Assembly: GCF_000196675.2 (NCBI RefSeq)
Contig: NC_015312.1
Coordinates: 3,658,001 to 3,722,000 of the forward strand
Reading direction: 5' to 3'
DNA: 64,000 bases
From: Pseudonocardia benzenivorans CB1190
Lineage (GTDB): Bacteria > Actinomycetota > Actinomycetes > Mycobacteriales > Pseudonocardiaceae
Shown here: positions 22,116 to 31,942 of the stretch, piece after piece
Layout of the letters: each line of letters starts with the position of its first letter
Position numbering within the stretch: position 1 is the first letter of the stretch
The notes under the pieces: generated by a model
Told to the model about the DNA's origin: nothing
What the model saw: the letters and a program-made list of their open reading frames with translations, nothing else
The model's database searches: none
Translations under genes and position numbers: made by a program

Positions 22116-23375
22116 TTACCGGGACGTCGCGCTCTGGTCAGCTTTCGGCGGACGGAGGCTTCCGCCGCCACCGGTCCCGACGCAGTCGCCGCAGGGCTCG
22201 CGTTGCCGCTCGGTCAGCGCCGGCGGGTGCCACGAGTGACCGGGCGGACGCGCCGCCGCCTCCACCTCGACGCGCAACCGATCGACCGATGCAAGGAGGG
22301 CTCCGTGTTGTTCCCAGGCGTCCGGGTCCGTGTACGGATCGACGCGGAGGAGCTCGCTCAGCTGGTTGCGGCGGCGAAGCAGTTCGGCCAGGTGGGTCTC
22401 GATGCCGACATCCTCGGGACGGACGGGCTCGGTCGCCGAGGCGAACCGCCCCACCGCGCGGACCGCATCGGATGCCGCGTCGAGAAAGTCGGCTAGCGCG
22501 GCCCGCACGTCGTCGTCGTACGCGGTTGTCTCCTCCTCGGGAGGGACGAAGTACGTCCGGTCCAACAAGGCGCGGCAGAGCTCACGCAACGACAAGTAGC
22601 AGCGGTCGAGACCCGTCAGGGCGGTACGTAACCGGGGCTGCTCCGCTCGGGTGCGGGCCGCGCGCGGATTCAGCCGGGCGCTCTCCTCGGCGCGGGCCAG
22701 GGTCCGATCGGCTAGCACCTCACGACCCAACGCCCGTGCCTCATCCAGCCAGCGGTCCGCGTCAGCCCGCGACCACGAGGAGCGCAGTGCGGCAGCCAAG
22801 GCGGTCATGAACCCAGCAATCCGGTCGGCGAGCTCACCTAACGCACTCCCTGCCGGCTGCAGATATAGCGGAGGAGCGATCAGCAAATTGACGAGCACCC
22901 CCACGGAGGCACCGATCAGTGTCTCGTAGATCCGGCTGCTCGCGACGGCCGGTGCGCCTCCGACGGCGAGCACGAGCATTGCGCTGATGGGCAGTTCCAG
23001 CAGCTGTGGGCCGAGGCGAAGGAGCCTGCCGAGCAGCAGTGATATGGCGACCACTCCGCCGAGGCTCCACCAGCTCAACCCGACCACCCTGGCAACGGCC
23101 ACGGCGACCAGAACCCCACCGAGCACACTTGCTATGCGTTGCAAGCTTTGCGTGACGGTCTGGTACATGGTCACCTGGACCACGAGCAACGCGGTCAGCG
23201 GTGCGAGCACCGGCCCGCTGCTGGTCCCGAACCAGTCGGCGAGGGCGTAGGCCAGTGTCGCGGCGAGCGTCGTCTTCGCCACGTGGAGGCCAGGCCTGTG
23301 ACTCCGCCGGATGATCTCGGCGAATGGGGGCCAGTGACCTCGCCCAGAGGGTTCCCATGTTCGCATCGTTGCCAT
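22116..23375 (-). CDS. FUSC-family (aromatic acid exporter-like) membrane protein
   Basis: 419 aa. The N-terminal half has about six hydrophobic segments (for example TTLAATLAYALADWF, LAPLTALLVVQVTMYQ, VLGGVLVAVAVARVVG, ISAMLVLAVGG). The second half is a charged, helical cytoplasmic domain. This is the architecture of FUSC/ArAE proteins, linked to export of aromatic acids or to cell-envelope functions. It is a half-size, single-module member. ATG at 23375 fits; in-frame upstream extension is not supported. First clear gene of the accessory region. Confidence 0.83.
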   Translation of the reverse strand: MATMRTWEPSGRGHWPPFAEIIRRSHRPGLHVAKTTLAATLAYALADWFGTSSGPVLAPLTALLVVQVTMYQTVTQSLQRIASVLGGVLVAVAVARVVGLSWWSLGGVVAISLLLGRLLRLGPQLLELPISAMLVLAVGGAPAVASSRIYETLIGASVGVLVNLLIAPPLYLQPAGSALGELADRIAGFMTALAAALRSSWSRADADRWLDEARALGREVLADRTLARAEESARLNPRAARTRAEQPRLRTALTGLDRCYLSLRELCRALLDRTYFVPPEEETTAYDDDVRAALADFLDAASDAVRAVGRFASATEPVRPEDVGIETHLAELLRRRNQLSELLRVDPYTDPDAWEQHGALLASVDRLRVEVEAAARPPGHSWHPPALTERQREPCGDCVGTGGGGSLRPPKADQSATSR

Positions 23376-23893
23376 TCACCGAAAACCGATTGCCATTCCG
23401 AGGCGCGCCGCCGGCTCACGGCTTGAAAGCTCCGCACCGACGAAGGTCGAACCGCCGCATTCGTGCACGGACGCACTGCCGGTTCTCCACGGGACGCACC
23501 CGCGGAAGGACGACCAGGAGGGGTCTCCCAGCACGAGCACGCGCGCGTCGTGCATTCGCGAACGAGAGAACAGTTGGTGATGATCACGCTGTTCCGCCGC
23601 ACTGCAAACGGCCCAGAACTCACCCGCCGGTTGGCCCAGCGAGCCGTGGACGATCTTGCTCTGCGTCACCCGGCGCCATCGACCCGCTAGGGCCGTTGGA
23701 CTCGGGTCGATTGGCCTAGGCAGCAGCTCTTTCCGGCCCCTTGGGTCGAGACCTGCCGGCACGACTTGTCCCCGACTGCGACCGTGGGGTGCAGTGGTAA
23801 GAGATCGGAGCGCTTGGGGCAAAGGGAAGGAAATCCGCGTCCATGGGCGCTTCCGCACCACCTGAGTTCAGCTTCGACCGAAGGAGGTCTCCA
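23376..23893. other. Regulatory gap upstream of the MEDS gene
   Basis: About 520 bases between the divergently transcribed FUSC and MEDS genes. No convincing gene was found. Several GGCC/GGTC-containing imperfect palindromes cluster between 23620 and 23750 (see separate entry), which fits a bidirectional regulatory region. Confidence 0.5.
23689..23748. promoter_or_regulatory. Cluster of DevR/OsdR-like imperfect palindromes
   Basis: Three similar boxes: AGGGCCGTTGGACTC at 23689, CGGGTCGATTGGCC from 23703, and CGGCCCCTTGGGTCG at 23734; a weaker one lies near 23627. They resemble loosely the GGGxC-N-GGCC type sites bound by hypoxia/redox response regulators of the DevR (DosR) family in actinobacteria. 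They stand 145-205 bases upstream of the MEDS start. Assignment is by eye and uncertain. Confidence 0.25.
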
Positions 23894-24499
23894 ATGCGGC
23901 CAGCAACCACTCGCCGCTCAGACTCGACCGGGAGTTCGCCCGCGCGACCCCGATTACCCGAAATCGGCGCCGGTAGACACATCGTCGCCCTCTACAGTCG
24001 CCTCGCCGAACGTGACGCGATGCTCGATCGCTATCTGCGCGACGGTCTGGCGCACGATCACAGCTGCACGATCTATCTGACCCGCGGAACGAGCCAGGCT
24101 GTGCTTGATCGGCTCAGCATCGACCTGGACATCCACTCGAATCGCTCCAGTGGACGGCTCGCCCTCTGTCAGGCTCCCGACTGGCCGTCCGCCCGCGACC
24201 AAAGCGGGCCGGCGGCCGCTTCCACGTTCTGGGAACGGGTGATCGCAAACCGTGTACAGGACGGATACGCATTCCAGCGGTATTCCGTTGACGCCACGGC
24301 GTGGCTACCCGATTACGGGGAGGCCGACGAGCTACTGGGGTTCGAAGCACAGCTCACCACATTGGCCATCGGCCAGCCGATCGCCTTCATGTTCCTGTAC
24401 GACGTGTCCGACCTCGACGGCCGCCTGGTGGTCGAGTTGGCGAGGACACATCCCATGGTCTGGGTCGACGGAGTGGCACTGGCGAATCCGTACTCCTAG
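23894..24499 (+). CDS. MEDS-domain (DcmR-like sensory) protein
   Basis: 201 aa. A strong AAGGAGG lies 6 bases before the ATG at 23894. The domain begins GRHIVALYSRLAERDAMLDR and continues with AHDHSCTIYLTRG, typical of the MEDS (methanogen/methylotroph DcmR sensory) fold, which is RecA-like and occurs in sensors and anti-sigma-type regulators. No DNA-binding or kinase domain is attached. It is probably a stand-alone sensor or adaptor. Located between divergent FUSC and a broken hsp20. Confidence 0.75.
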   Translation: MRPATTRRSDSTGSSPARPRLPEIGAGRHIVALYSRLAERDAMLDRYLRDGLAHDHSCTIYLTRGTSQAVLDRLSIDLDIHSNRSSGRLALCQAPDWPSARDQSGPAAASTFWERVIANRVQDGYAFQRYSVDATAWLPDYGEADELLGFEAQLTTLAIGQPIAFMFLYDVSDLDGRLVVELARTHPMVWVDGVALANPYS

Positions 24500-24663
24500 G
24501 GGCCACGCGGAGGCACATCACCCGGCTGACTGCCGCTACCTTGGTCCTCGTCCCGTCTCTCCGCAGCCGCCGGTGCCGAGGGGTGCGACGCGCAATGAAT
24601 GCCGCGGAGGTCACCCGAGCGCCTGCACCGACCTGGAGACGTCGGACTCGCCAGGTGTGAAGT

Positions 24664-25043
24664 CCAACCGGCTTGGTTCGCGTGCTCGCCTCGCCGACCT
24701 GGGATGGTCCGGTGCAGCACACCCTCGCGCAGGTCGGCGGTCCGACCGCCGGGATCGGGGTTGTCGCCGAGAACGGCTGGCACACCTCCCGCCGTGCAGC
24801 CGCTCGCCGATGATCACCTCGTCACCGTGCTGGCGATCGGCGGCGCGGCGGGGCCCTGACGGTGAGCAGACAGCGCTCGACCGTCACCTCGACGTCGATT
24901 CGATCCACCCCGGGAATATCGAGATCGACCAGGAACGTGTCGCAGCCGCGACGCTGCAACCGGAATGCCGCGCGGCCCTCCGGGGAATTCTGCTCCACAA
25001 TGCGATCACACTCGCAGAACGAGTCCAGTTGCATCAAGGTCAT
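24664..25043 (-). pseudogene. hsp20-type small heat shock gene with frameshifts
   Basis: ATG at 25043, preceded by AAAGGAAG, opens a typical Hsp20 N-terminus (FLVDLDIPGVDRIDVEVTVE, then LLTVRAPPRRRSPAR and a stop). The next element of the family, DEVIIGERLHG, is in a second frame, and VLGDNPDPGGRTADLREGVL, the rest of the alpha-crystallin domain, is in a third. At least two indels therefore separate pieces that would form one about 130-residue protein. Read as written it would yield a truncated, probably inactive polypeptide of 73 residues. It is a clear relic of a proteostasis gene. Confidence 0.75.
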
Positions 25044-25215
25044 GTGGTTCTTCCTTTCGCCTGATTCGTGAGCCTGGACCCACCGCGGCAGATCCAGCCT
25101 GACAAGACCGGCGCCTGGGCCGGACCGGCCCGAGGGGCGCAACGTGCCGTCACTGCTTCAGCCCGGCGGGGGCGGCCGAGCTCAGGGCGCCCCGGCTCCT
25201 CGTGACGCGGCCTGC

Positions 25216-25503
25216 ATGCTTCATTTGATGCCAAATATGTCGTATGATGCCGATATCGGAGCCGGACGTTGGCGGCTCTTCAAGACGGTTACCTTTTTCA
25301 ACCAGGGGGACCGGGTAAGCATGTCACCCGACGTTTTCGCAGAACGTCACCGACTCATGGTGGCGTCTTCTCACCGGCTGAAGCACGTCCCGGATGGTGG
25401 CACGAAAGTCGAGCTGGCGGAGTTCGAACACACGCTCAAGTCGACGATTATCGCTACGCGACAGGGACCCCAGGCCGATCACGGCGTGGACGCAACGCGG
25501 TGA
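25216..25503 (+). CDS. Hypothetical small protein
   Basis: 95 aa from the ATG at 25216; longer with an upstream start. Third-position G+C is raised, but less than in core genes, and the 45 bases at its beginning are unusually AT-rich (possibly promoter rather than coding). The middle reads SPDVFAERHRLMVASSHRLK. No domain recognised. A later ATG at 25321 would give a 60-residue product. Could be a fragment of a lost gene. Confidence 0.35.
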   Translation: MLHLMPNMSYDADIGAGRWRLFKTVTFFNQGDRVSMSPDVFAERHRLMVASSHRLKHVPDGGTKVELAEFEHTLKSTIIATRQGPQADHGVDATR

Positions 25504-25985
25504 CCACGGCATTGCGTCGGCGGCCTATCTGGACGCGGCTAGTGTCCGCGCCCAACCCCAGCGCGCTTGAGCGGGCTGCCCGGCAGCGCGACCCACCGTC
25601 TCGTCATCGACGTGTCCCACGTCTGGTGGCTCGACCGGCAGCTGTGCAGTGTGGACTGAGCTGGCAACCACCGGCGGCGTGCTCTGTTGACGGGCCTCAC
25701 CCCTCGCGCCCTCCACCACACGGACGATGACCCCGAACCCCGGTACCACGGCTCGTCACCGCACGATCATGACGGCCGCGCACGCCGGCGCACGGGCGCC
25801 GCGGACGGCGACTCCCGAGGAAAAATGTTCAGCCCTCAGCCGGGTGGGTAGGCGTCACGCCGTCGCAGGCACTCGGGCTCGGTTCACCGCTGCGGCCCAC
25901 GGTCGCAAATCGCGGCGCCGGGCCACCTGTGACAACCAACTCGGCCGCACTCCGGTCCCAGTTGACGGCAAGGAGCTCAGCACCC
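25504..25985. other. Gap upstream of the PucR-type regulator
   Basis: About 480 bases with no gene that can be supported. The promoter of the regulator probably lies in the last 150 bases; no clear operator was seen. Confidence 0.4.
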
Positions 25986-27674
25986 ATGGACGATCGCGAA
26001 GTGATCCAGACGCTGCGCGGCCAGATATCCAACTTGTTTGCTCTCTTCACCTTATCAATGATGTTCTTCGATCGGGTCGAGGACGATGAGATCCTCGCCC
26101 TCGCGGTGAGCGCGGTTCCCGCATTCGGGTCCTTCGGTGCCGAGGCCTACCTCGACCGGAGGGACCTGCCGCAGAACGGAACCCCGCCACCTGAGCTCAA
26201 GGCCCAGCTGAACGCCCTCGCCGGGACAGACGGCGGGGTCAGGGTTCCCGGGGCGACGTGGGCTTGGGCCTATCCGCTGCACGCGGTCGGCGGGCACGCC
26301 GGCTACCTCGTCATCACCGCCCTGGCCACTCCGACAACGGACGAGCTGTTCCTGGTCCAAACGCTGGCCCAACTAGCTGGCGCCGCACTCAGCAGCGCGG
26401 CCACGTATCGGAGCGAGGTGGCCATGTCCGCAGAGCTTCGCGAGCGAAACACACAGCTCGCAGCTCTCAATCTGGAGCTCACGGCCGTCGTTGACGACCT
26501 CGGACGCCGCACCCGCCTGCACGAATCGTTCATGAACGTGGTTGCGAGCGGCGGGGCCGCGCCCGAGATCGCGATCGCCCTGCACGAGGTGACCGGTCTG
26601 GCAGTGGTGATCGAGGACAAATTCGGTAACGTGCTCGGGTCGGCGGGTGGCGAGCGGCCGATGCCACGCCGGCGAATGTCAGCGCACGACCGCACCGAGC
26701 TGCTCAACCGAGTGCAGCGGCACAGGCGACCGATGCGTCACGGCGATCGGGTCCTCGCGCTGGCCCAACCACGCAACGAGGTGCTCGGCGTCCTCGTCCT
26801 CATCGATCCCGAGCGGCGAGCCGGGCAATTCGAGATCTTCGCTCTGGAAGACGCCGGGGTGGTGCTTGCGATGGAGCTAGCACATCAGCGCAGCCTGGCC
26901 GAAGCGGAATTGCGTCTCAGGCGCGATCTCGTCGACGATCTCCTCACCGGCGCCGACGACGAGAGCGCGCTCGCGCGGTCCGCAGCGCTCAATCACGATC
27001 TCCGCCTACCCCATCAGGTCGTTGTGGTGAGCTGGCCTGGGACGGACGACACCGAGAAGATCATCCAGGCCGTCGACCAGGCCACGACCCGAATCACGCA
27101 GGCCCGTGCACTTCTCACCCGCCGTGGCGGGAACGTCGTGCTCGTCGCGCCCGCGCGCGAGCACGACGACACCGCACACGACTGGGGTGAACTGCATCGC
27201 CTTCTCAGCGCAGCCCTGCCAGCGCGGGCCGGTGCGATCGGCGTGGGTCGGCTGTACAGGCGGCCATCCGAACTGCCGCGCTCCTACGCCGAGGCGTTGC
27301 GCGGGCTCGCGGTCCGGCGACGTTCGGCGGACCACATTGGTGTGACGACCTTCGAGCAGCTCGGCTTCTATCGCATCTTGGGGACCGAGGAGAGCCACCG
27401 CGAAATGGTCGAGTTCATCCGGGAATGGCTCGGTCCGCTCATCGACTATGACACGAGGCACCGCTACGATCTTGTGAACACCCTGTGGCAGTACTATGAA
27501 TGTGGGGGTAATTACGACGCCACCGCACACGCGTTGCTGATCCACCGCAGCACGCTCCGTTACCGCCTCCGTCGCATCCGCGAACTGACCGGCCACGACC
27601 TCGGGGTCGCCGACACCCGCCTCAACCTGCACATCGCCACCCGCGCATGGCAGATCCTCAACGGCGCGACGTAG
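25986..27674 (+). CDS. PucR-type transcriptional regulator with GAF-like domains
   Basis: 562 aa. AAGGAG stands 11 bases before the ATG at 25986. The N-terminal region (about 1-150) looks like a GAF sensor, followed by a coiled segment (MSAELRERNTQLAALNLEL, about 160-180) and a second GAF-like part to about 330. A GGDEF-like central region follows, then the C-terminal PucR helix-turn-helix: TLWQYYECGGNYDATAHALL then IHRSTLRYRLRRIRELTGHDL. PucR regulators usually activate catabolic genes. The target here is unknown; the downstream dps gene is a candidate. Confidence 0.88.
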   Translation: MDDREVIQTLRGQISNLFALFTLSMMFFDRVEDDEILALAVSAVPAFGSFGAEAYLDRRDLPQNGTPPPELKAQLNALAGTDGGVRVPGATWAWAYPLHAVGGHAGYLVITALATPTTDELFLVQTLAQLAGAALSSAATYRSEVAMSAELRERNTQLAALNLELTAVVDDLGRRTRLHESFMNVVASGGAAPEIAIALHEVTGLAVVIEDKFGNVLGSAGGERPMPRRRMSAHDRTELLNRVQRHRRPMRHGDRVLALAQPRNEVLGVLVLIDPERRAGQFEIFALEDAGVVLAMELAHQRSLAEAELRLRRDLVDDLLTGADDESALARSAALNHDLRLPHQVVVVSWPGTDDTEKIIQAVDQATTRITQARALLTRRGGNVVLVAPAREHDDTAHDWGELHRLLSAALPARAGAIGVGRLYRRPSELPRSYAEALRGLAVRRRSADHIGVTTFEQLGFYRILGTEESHREMVEFIREWLGPLIDYDTRHRYDLVNTLWQYYECGGNYDATAHALLIHRSTLRYRLRRIRELTGHDLGVADTRLNLHIATRAWQILNGAT

Positions 27675-27798
27675 CCGAGAACGCGGACTCCTCCCCGCAG
27701 GGCCGGGTGAGCGGACCCATTTCGCCCCCCCGGGACCACGAACCAGGTCGAGGGGTGACGGGCAGACTGAGAGCGTCCACGCACCCCGGGGAGGGCCT

Positions 27799-28395
27799 AT
27801 GGCCACCACGTCGAAGCATCCGGTTGGCACGCAACCCTGGCTACACCAACACAGCCACGAAGTGCAGGCTTTCGGCACGGTCCGGTTGCTCCCGCTCGCG
27901 CTCCCCCGGGACGCTCGGCTCTACTCGTGCCAGCGACTCAACCGAACGTTGGCCGATACACAAGTCCTTCATGCGTTGTACAAGAAGCACCACTGGCTGA
28001 TGCGCGGACCTACCTTCTACGCGCTGCACCTGATGCTCGACAAACACGCCGGCGAACTACTTCAACTCATCGACACAGTGGCCGAACGCGTACAGACCCT
28101 CGGTGGGGTGGCCGTCGGCGATCCCCGTCACGTCGCCGAGATCACGCGCATCCCACGCTCACCCGACGGCGTCGAGGAGGTTCCGGCGATGCTCTCCCGG
28201 CTGCTCGAGGCACACGAAACCATCCTCATCGACGCACACGACGCCGCTGCCCATGTCGCGGCGCAGGGCGACGACGGCACGAATGACCTGCTCGTTTCCG
28301 ACGTGATCCGGACCTGCGAACTGCAGGCCTGGTTCCTCGCCGAGCACCTGGTCGACACACCGCTCGTCCGCACGGCCGAAAGCGAGCACCAGTAG
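27799..28395 (+). CDS. dps: Dps-family ferritin-like DNA-protection protein
   Basis: 198 aa ferritin-like protein. Ferroxidase-site pattern KKHHWLMRGPTFYALHLMLD followed by KHAGELLQLIDTVAERVQTL, with conserved His, Asp and Glu. The second half has EVPAMLSRLLEAHETILIDA and DLLVSDVIRTCELQAWFLAE. Oxidises and stores iron with peroxide and protects DNA under starvation and oxidative stress. It has an unusually long N-terminal tail of about 55 residues before the ferroxidase helix, which may carry DNA contacts. The ATG at 27799 follows GGGGAGGG. Downstream of the PucR-type regulator with 124 bases between. Confidence 0.92.
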   Translation: MATTSKHPVGTQPWLHQHSHEVQAFGTVRLLPLALPRDARLYSCQRLNRTLADTQVLHALYKKHHWLMRGPTFYALHLMLDKHAGELLQLIDTVAERVQTLGGVAVGDPRHVAEITRIPRSPDGVEEVPAMLSRLLEAHETILIDAHDAAAHVAAQGDDGTNDLLVSDVIRTCELQAWFLAEHLVDTPLVRTAESEHQ

Positions 28396-28973
28396 CCACC
28401 GACCGACCATCGCATCACCGGCGACACCGGGCTGACGGCGTCGGATCAGGGCACGCGAGCCGTGCCGAACCGGGACGTGGCCATCGGTGCGTGCACGGCC
28501 CATATATGCAGGACATGTATCCGCAGAGAGCTCAATTGGCGCTGACGGTGCCGAGCCCGGAGGACGACCTGCGATACGACCTCGCCGGGCCGCCAGGTAG
28601 TTCTCGAGGTCGAGATCTGTCGGAGGTGACCTTCATCGGACCAACCACCAGGCTGAGCACTCAGCCACGCCGGGCATTGTCGATCCGGGGAACACCAGCG
28701 AAGCACTGCTGTCGGCGACCTCCTGCCGTGACGTCGTGCTCGGCCGCTCCGACCACGACACAGCCCAGCCATCTTCGCGACGATCCTGCGGAGAATTGGG
28801 AGCGCAACACCAGGCCGGGCGAGACCTGAGGGAGCAACCAGGACGTCCCGATCTCGTGCCGGCGGGCCGACCCGCGTCCGCTCACTTCGTCGCACCATGC
28901 CGAGGGGCCGCGTCCGGCGGGCGAGCACCCAACTGGACGAGGAGTCTCGATGATCGAGTCAAGCCGCGACCGC
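28396..28973. other. Gene-poor stretch between dps and IS110 relic
   Basis: About 580 bases. Several frames are open on both strands, as expected at this G+C, but none has a recognised domain. I see no convincing gene. Confidence 0.45.
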
Positions 28974-29207
28974 TCAGGCCAAGGCCTTGGTGGTGAAGCG
29001 GTTGTCGCGGATCGGGGCCTTGACGAGGACCAGACGACGGGCGAGCACGATGAGCGCCCGGACGTGCCCTTTGCCGATGACGCGTTCGCACTCGTAGCTG
29101 GTCCGCAGGGGTCCACCGGCACGTTTGATGGCCAAGAGGGCGGCGGGGTAGAACATTCGGCCGAGCCCGCTGTGGTAGCGCCGGGCTCGGTGCAGGTTCC
29201 GGCGGAC
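28974..29207 (-). pseudogene. IS110-family transposase C-terminal fragment
   Basis: A 77-residue open stretch ending in a stop at 28974: RYHSGLGRMFYPAALLAIKR, then RTSYECERVIGKGHVRALIV and LARRLVLVKAPIRDNRFTT. This matches the C-terminal region of IS110/IS1111 transposases (Y-x-x-L-x-x-x-GKxxxxALxALARRLVxVLxAxxRD). The N-terminal three quarters are absent and upstream codons run into a stop. It is a different fragment from the one at 21.5 kb, on the opposite strand. Confidence 0.65.
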
Positions 29208-29413
29208 TCACGGGGGGTCGCGGGCGGCGGCCAGCCCGGCAGAGGAACCTCGGCGGGCAGGCGAGCGTGCGCAGGGACGAATCCGTGGCCGAGGCGTCCC
29301 GACGAATGGGTAGCCACGTCTCGGTATACATCAGGCTGCGCCTCAGCCACTCCCCGCCGTTCCGGCCCTTCGAAACATCCGGTTCCGAGAATCGACATCA
29401 ATACGGTGCGGAC

Positions 29414-30298
29414 ATGACGACGTCACGGATCAGCGGACGACGCGGGGTTTGGCGGCGAATTTTCGCTTGGGGTCTGGCGCTCTGGGTACTTGCGGGCCTG
29501 ATCACCTACCTTACCGCCAACGCCATCCTCATCCCCACGTTGGTCCTGCTCGGAAGCTTTCTCGTCCCGGTGACCTTCGTCGCCTGGGCGTTCGAACAGC
29601 GGAGTTCCGGCGAGGTCACCACCGAACTGCTCTTCCACACCTTCGTGGTCGGCGGGGTGCTCGGCGTACTGGCAGCATCCCTCGCCGAAGCTTATCTGTT
29701 GCAGCCGTCGCCCTGGCTGTTCTTCGGAGTCGGGCTGATCGAGGAGGCGATCAAGCTCGCCGCCCTCGCGTTCTGCGCCCGAAACCTGCGCGTCAGGTCG
29801 ATGCGGGACGGAGTGATCCTCGGCGCCACAGTCGGCTTCGGCTTCGCCGCGTTCGAATCGGCCGGCTACGCGCTCACCGCCTCCTTCACCGTCCAGGGGA
29901 TGTCGCTCGTCGACCTCGTCAGCACCGAACTGCTGCGGGGTCTGCTCGCTCCCGTCGGGCACGGCCTGTGGACGGCGATACTCGGCGGGGTGTTGTTCGC
30001 GCACAGCACCCGTCGTGGGTTCGCGATCACCGGAAGGCTCGTTCTCGCGTTCCTCGGGGTGTCGATACTGCACGGCCTCTGGGACTCAATGGGCAGCATC
30101 GCGGTGATTGTGACCTACGTCTTCTCCGGCGAATCGTGGCAGTACCGCCTGCTCGAGCTGGGCTACATCCCTGAGCCCACGGCCGCTCAGGTCGCGATGT
30201 TCACTGTGCTGACCTGGAGCGGTCTCGCTGCCATTTCCGTCGTCGGGCTGCTCTGGCTCTTCGGGATGCTTCGAGCGAGGTCTGACGCTCATGTCTGA
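29414..30298 (+). CDS. PrsW-type intramembrane metalloprotease
   Basis: 294 aa, about eight hydrophobic segments. Family motifs are visible: LIEEAIKLAA (the EExxK motif), GFAAFESAGYAL (FxxxE), GHGLWTAILGG and ILHGLWDSMGS with the metal-binding histidines. PrsW of Bacillus cuts an anti-sigma factor; actinobacterial relatives are numerous and mostly uncharacterised. ATG at 29414 is chosen because the upstream in-frame extension is unrelated. It overlaps the next gene by 8 bases, so the two are an operon. Confidence 0.85.
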   Translation: MTTSRISGRRGVWRRIFAWGLALWVLAGLITYLTANAILIPTLVLLGSFLVPVTFVAWAFEQRSSGEVTTELLFHTFVVGGVLGVLAASLAEAYLLQPSPWLFFGVGLIEEAIKLAALAFCARNLRVRSMRDGVILGATVGFGFAAFESAGYALTASFTVQGMSLVDLVSTELLRGLLAPVGHGLWTAILGGVLFAHSTRRGFAITGRLVLAFLGVSILHGLWDSMGSIAVIVTYVFSGESWQYRLLELGYIPEPTAAQVAMFTVLTWSGLAAISVVGLLWLFGMLRARSDAHV

Positions 30299-31679
30299 GC
30301 CACCCGTCCGGCACGACACCCGCGCAATGACGACTCGACGCCGCATGGCTGACCCGTTGACACGCGAGCCGCGGATAGTGATCGTCGGCAGCGGATTCGC
30401 CGGCTATCACGCGGCCCGTGCGCTGGCCCGGCTCGTGCATGGCGCGGCCCAGGTGAGTCTGGTCAGCTCCACCGACTACTTCCTCTACCTCCCGCTGCTA
30501 CCCGAGGTGGCCACCGCGATTCTGGATCCACGTCGCGTCACGGTGCCGTTGGCGGCGACGCTTCCCGGGGTCTCCTGCGTACTCAGCGAGGTGTCCGGGG
30601 TCGATGTCGAGCAACGGCGGATCGCGATGCGGACCCCCGAGGGCCGTGCTGTCGAGTTCGGCTACGACCGGCTGGTGATCGCCGTCGGGAGCGTCAACAG
30701 GTTGCTGCCCATTCCGGGCGTCCCGCGGATCGCACACGGCTTCCGTGGGATCCCGGAAGCGCTGTACCTCCGCGACCACGTCACCCGCCAGATCGAGCTT
30801 GCCGAGCTGGCCGAGGACCCCACCGAGCGGGCCGCCCGATGCACGTTCGTTGTGGTCGGTGCGGGTTATACCGGCACCGAGCTCGCGGCACAGGGCCCGC
30901 TGTTCACCGCCGCCCTCGTCCGCGCCCGTCCTGCCCTGCACGACCAGCCGATCCGCTGGCTGCTGCTCGACACCGCCTCCCGCGTGCTCCCGGGGCTCGA
31001 CCCACGGCTGGGCCGCACCGCCGATCAGGTGCTTCGCAGGCGGGGCGTCGAGATTGGCGTCCGGACCTCGATCACCGAAGCAACCGACGACGCGGTGCGG
31101 TTGACCAACGGCCAGTTGGTCCCGACCCGGTCGCTGATCTGGTGTGTGGGGGTCCGTCCGGATCCGCTGGTCGACGACATCGGCTTGCCCACACGGCAGG
31201 GCCGCCTCGTCGTCGACGAGTACCTCACCGTTCCCGGGCACCCGGAGCTCTTCGCCTGCGGCGACGCCGCCGCCGTGCCCGACCCGGCCCGTCCGGGTGA
31301 GCTCGCGGCCATGACAGCGCAGCACGCACAACGGCAGGGGCGGCTCGCCGCGCGCAACGTCGCGGCCACTCTCGGCCGCGGTACCCGTGCCCCGTATCGG
31401 CACCGCGACCTCGGCTTTGCCGTGGACCTGGGCGGCACCCAAGCCGCGGCGAACCCCGTCGGCATACCGCTGTCCGGGCCGCTCGCCAAGGTCGTGAGCC
31501 GTGGATATCACCTGGCTGCCATCCCGGCGAATCGGCTCCGCATCGCGATCGACTGGGCTCTGGACGCCGTGCTTCCGCGGCAATGCGTCCAGCTCGGGCT
31601 GGTTCGCTCCGGGGCCGTGCCGCTCGATTCCGCCGCTCCGGAGCTGCCCATCACCCCGGCCTCGCACGGCACGTCCTGA
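30291..31679 (+). CDS. NDH-2-like FAD-dependent NADH dehydrogenase
   Basis: 462 aa. RIVIVGSGFAGYHAARALAR is the FAD-binding fold, and CTFVVVGAGYTGTELAAQGP the NAD(P)H-binding fold. LFACGDAAAVPDPARPG and TAQHAQRQGRLAARN are typical of type II NADH dehydrogenases, which pass electrons to quinone without pumping protons. The C-terminus has an amphipathic, lightly hydrophobic stretch for membrane contact. The start overlaps the protease gene by 8 bases; an internal ATG at 30345 would give the usual family N-terminus. Confidence 0.88.
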   Translation: MSEPPVRHDTRAMTTRRRMADPLTREPRIVIVGSGFAGYHAARALARLVHGAAQVSLVSSTDYFLYLPLLPEVATAILDPRRVTVPLAATLPGVSCVLSEVSGVDVEQRRIAMRTPEGRAVEFGYDRLVIAVGSVNRLLPIPGVPRIAHGFRGIPEALYLRDHVTRQIELAELAEDPTERAARCTFVVVGAGYTGTELAAQGPLFTAALVRARPALHDQPIRWLLLDTASRVLPGLDPRLGRTADQVLRRRGVEIGVRTSITEATDDAVRLTNGQLVPTRSLIWCVGVRPDPLVDDIGLPTRQGRLVVDEYLTVPGHPELFACGDAAAVPDPARPGELAAMTAQHAQRQGRLAARNVAATLGRGTRAPYRHRDLGFAVDLGGTQAAANPVGIPLSGPLAKVVSRGYHLAAIPANRLRIAIDWALDAVLPRQCVQLGLVRSGAVPLDSAAPELPITPASHGTS

Positions 31680-31942
31680 GCAAGCCCTCCCCTGCCCGAG
31701 TGGAAGGACCGCGTCGGGCGGCAACGGTCGCCGGGGCCGAACTGCTTCAGCCCACCGACGCGAATCGGCCTCCGGCCGGCGGACCTGAGGGACCGTTGCT
31801 TCCACCGTCCTACAACGGGAAGACTCGACGTCCTGGGGGTCGCGAGTCCGCCCGACGATGTGCCGAGCAGCGCACCCGTGCTGTCGTCGACGGTGACGAC
31901 GGACTCGACACGGGTGTCCCTCTCCGACCCGACGGTGAAAAG
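31680..31942. other. Gap before hypothetical gene
   Basis: About 260 bases, no supported feature. Confidence 0.4.

Noticed and set aside
28446..28928. Minus-strand frame of 160 codons
   Set aside because: No domain, poor start context, Arg-rich composition typical of shadow frames.
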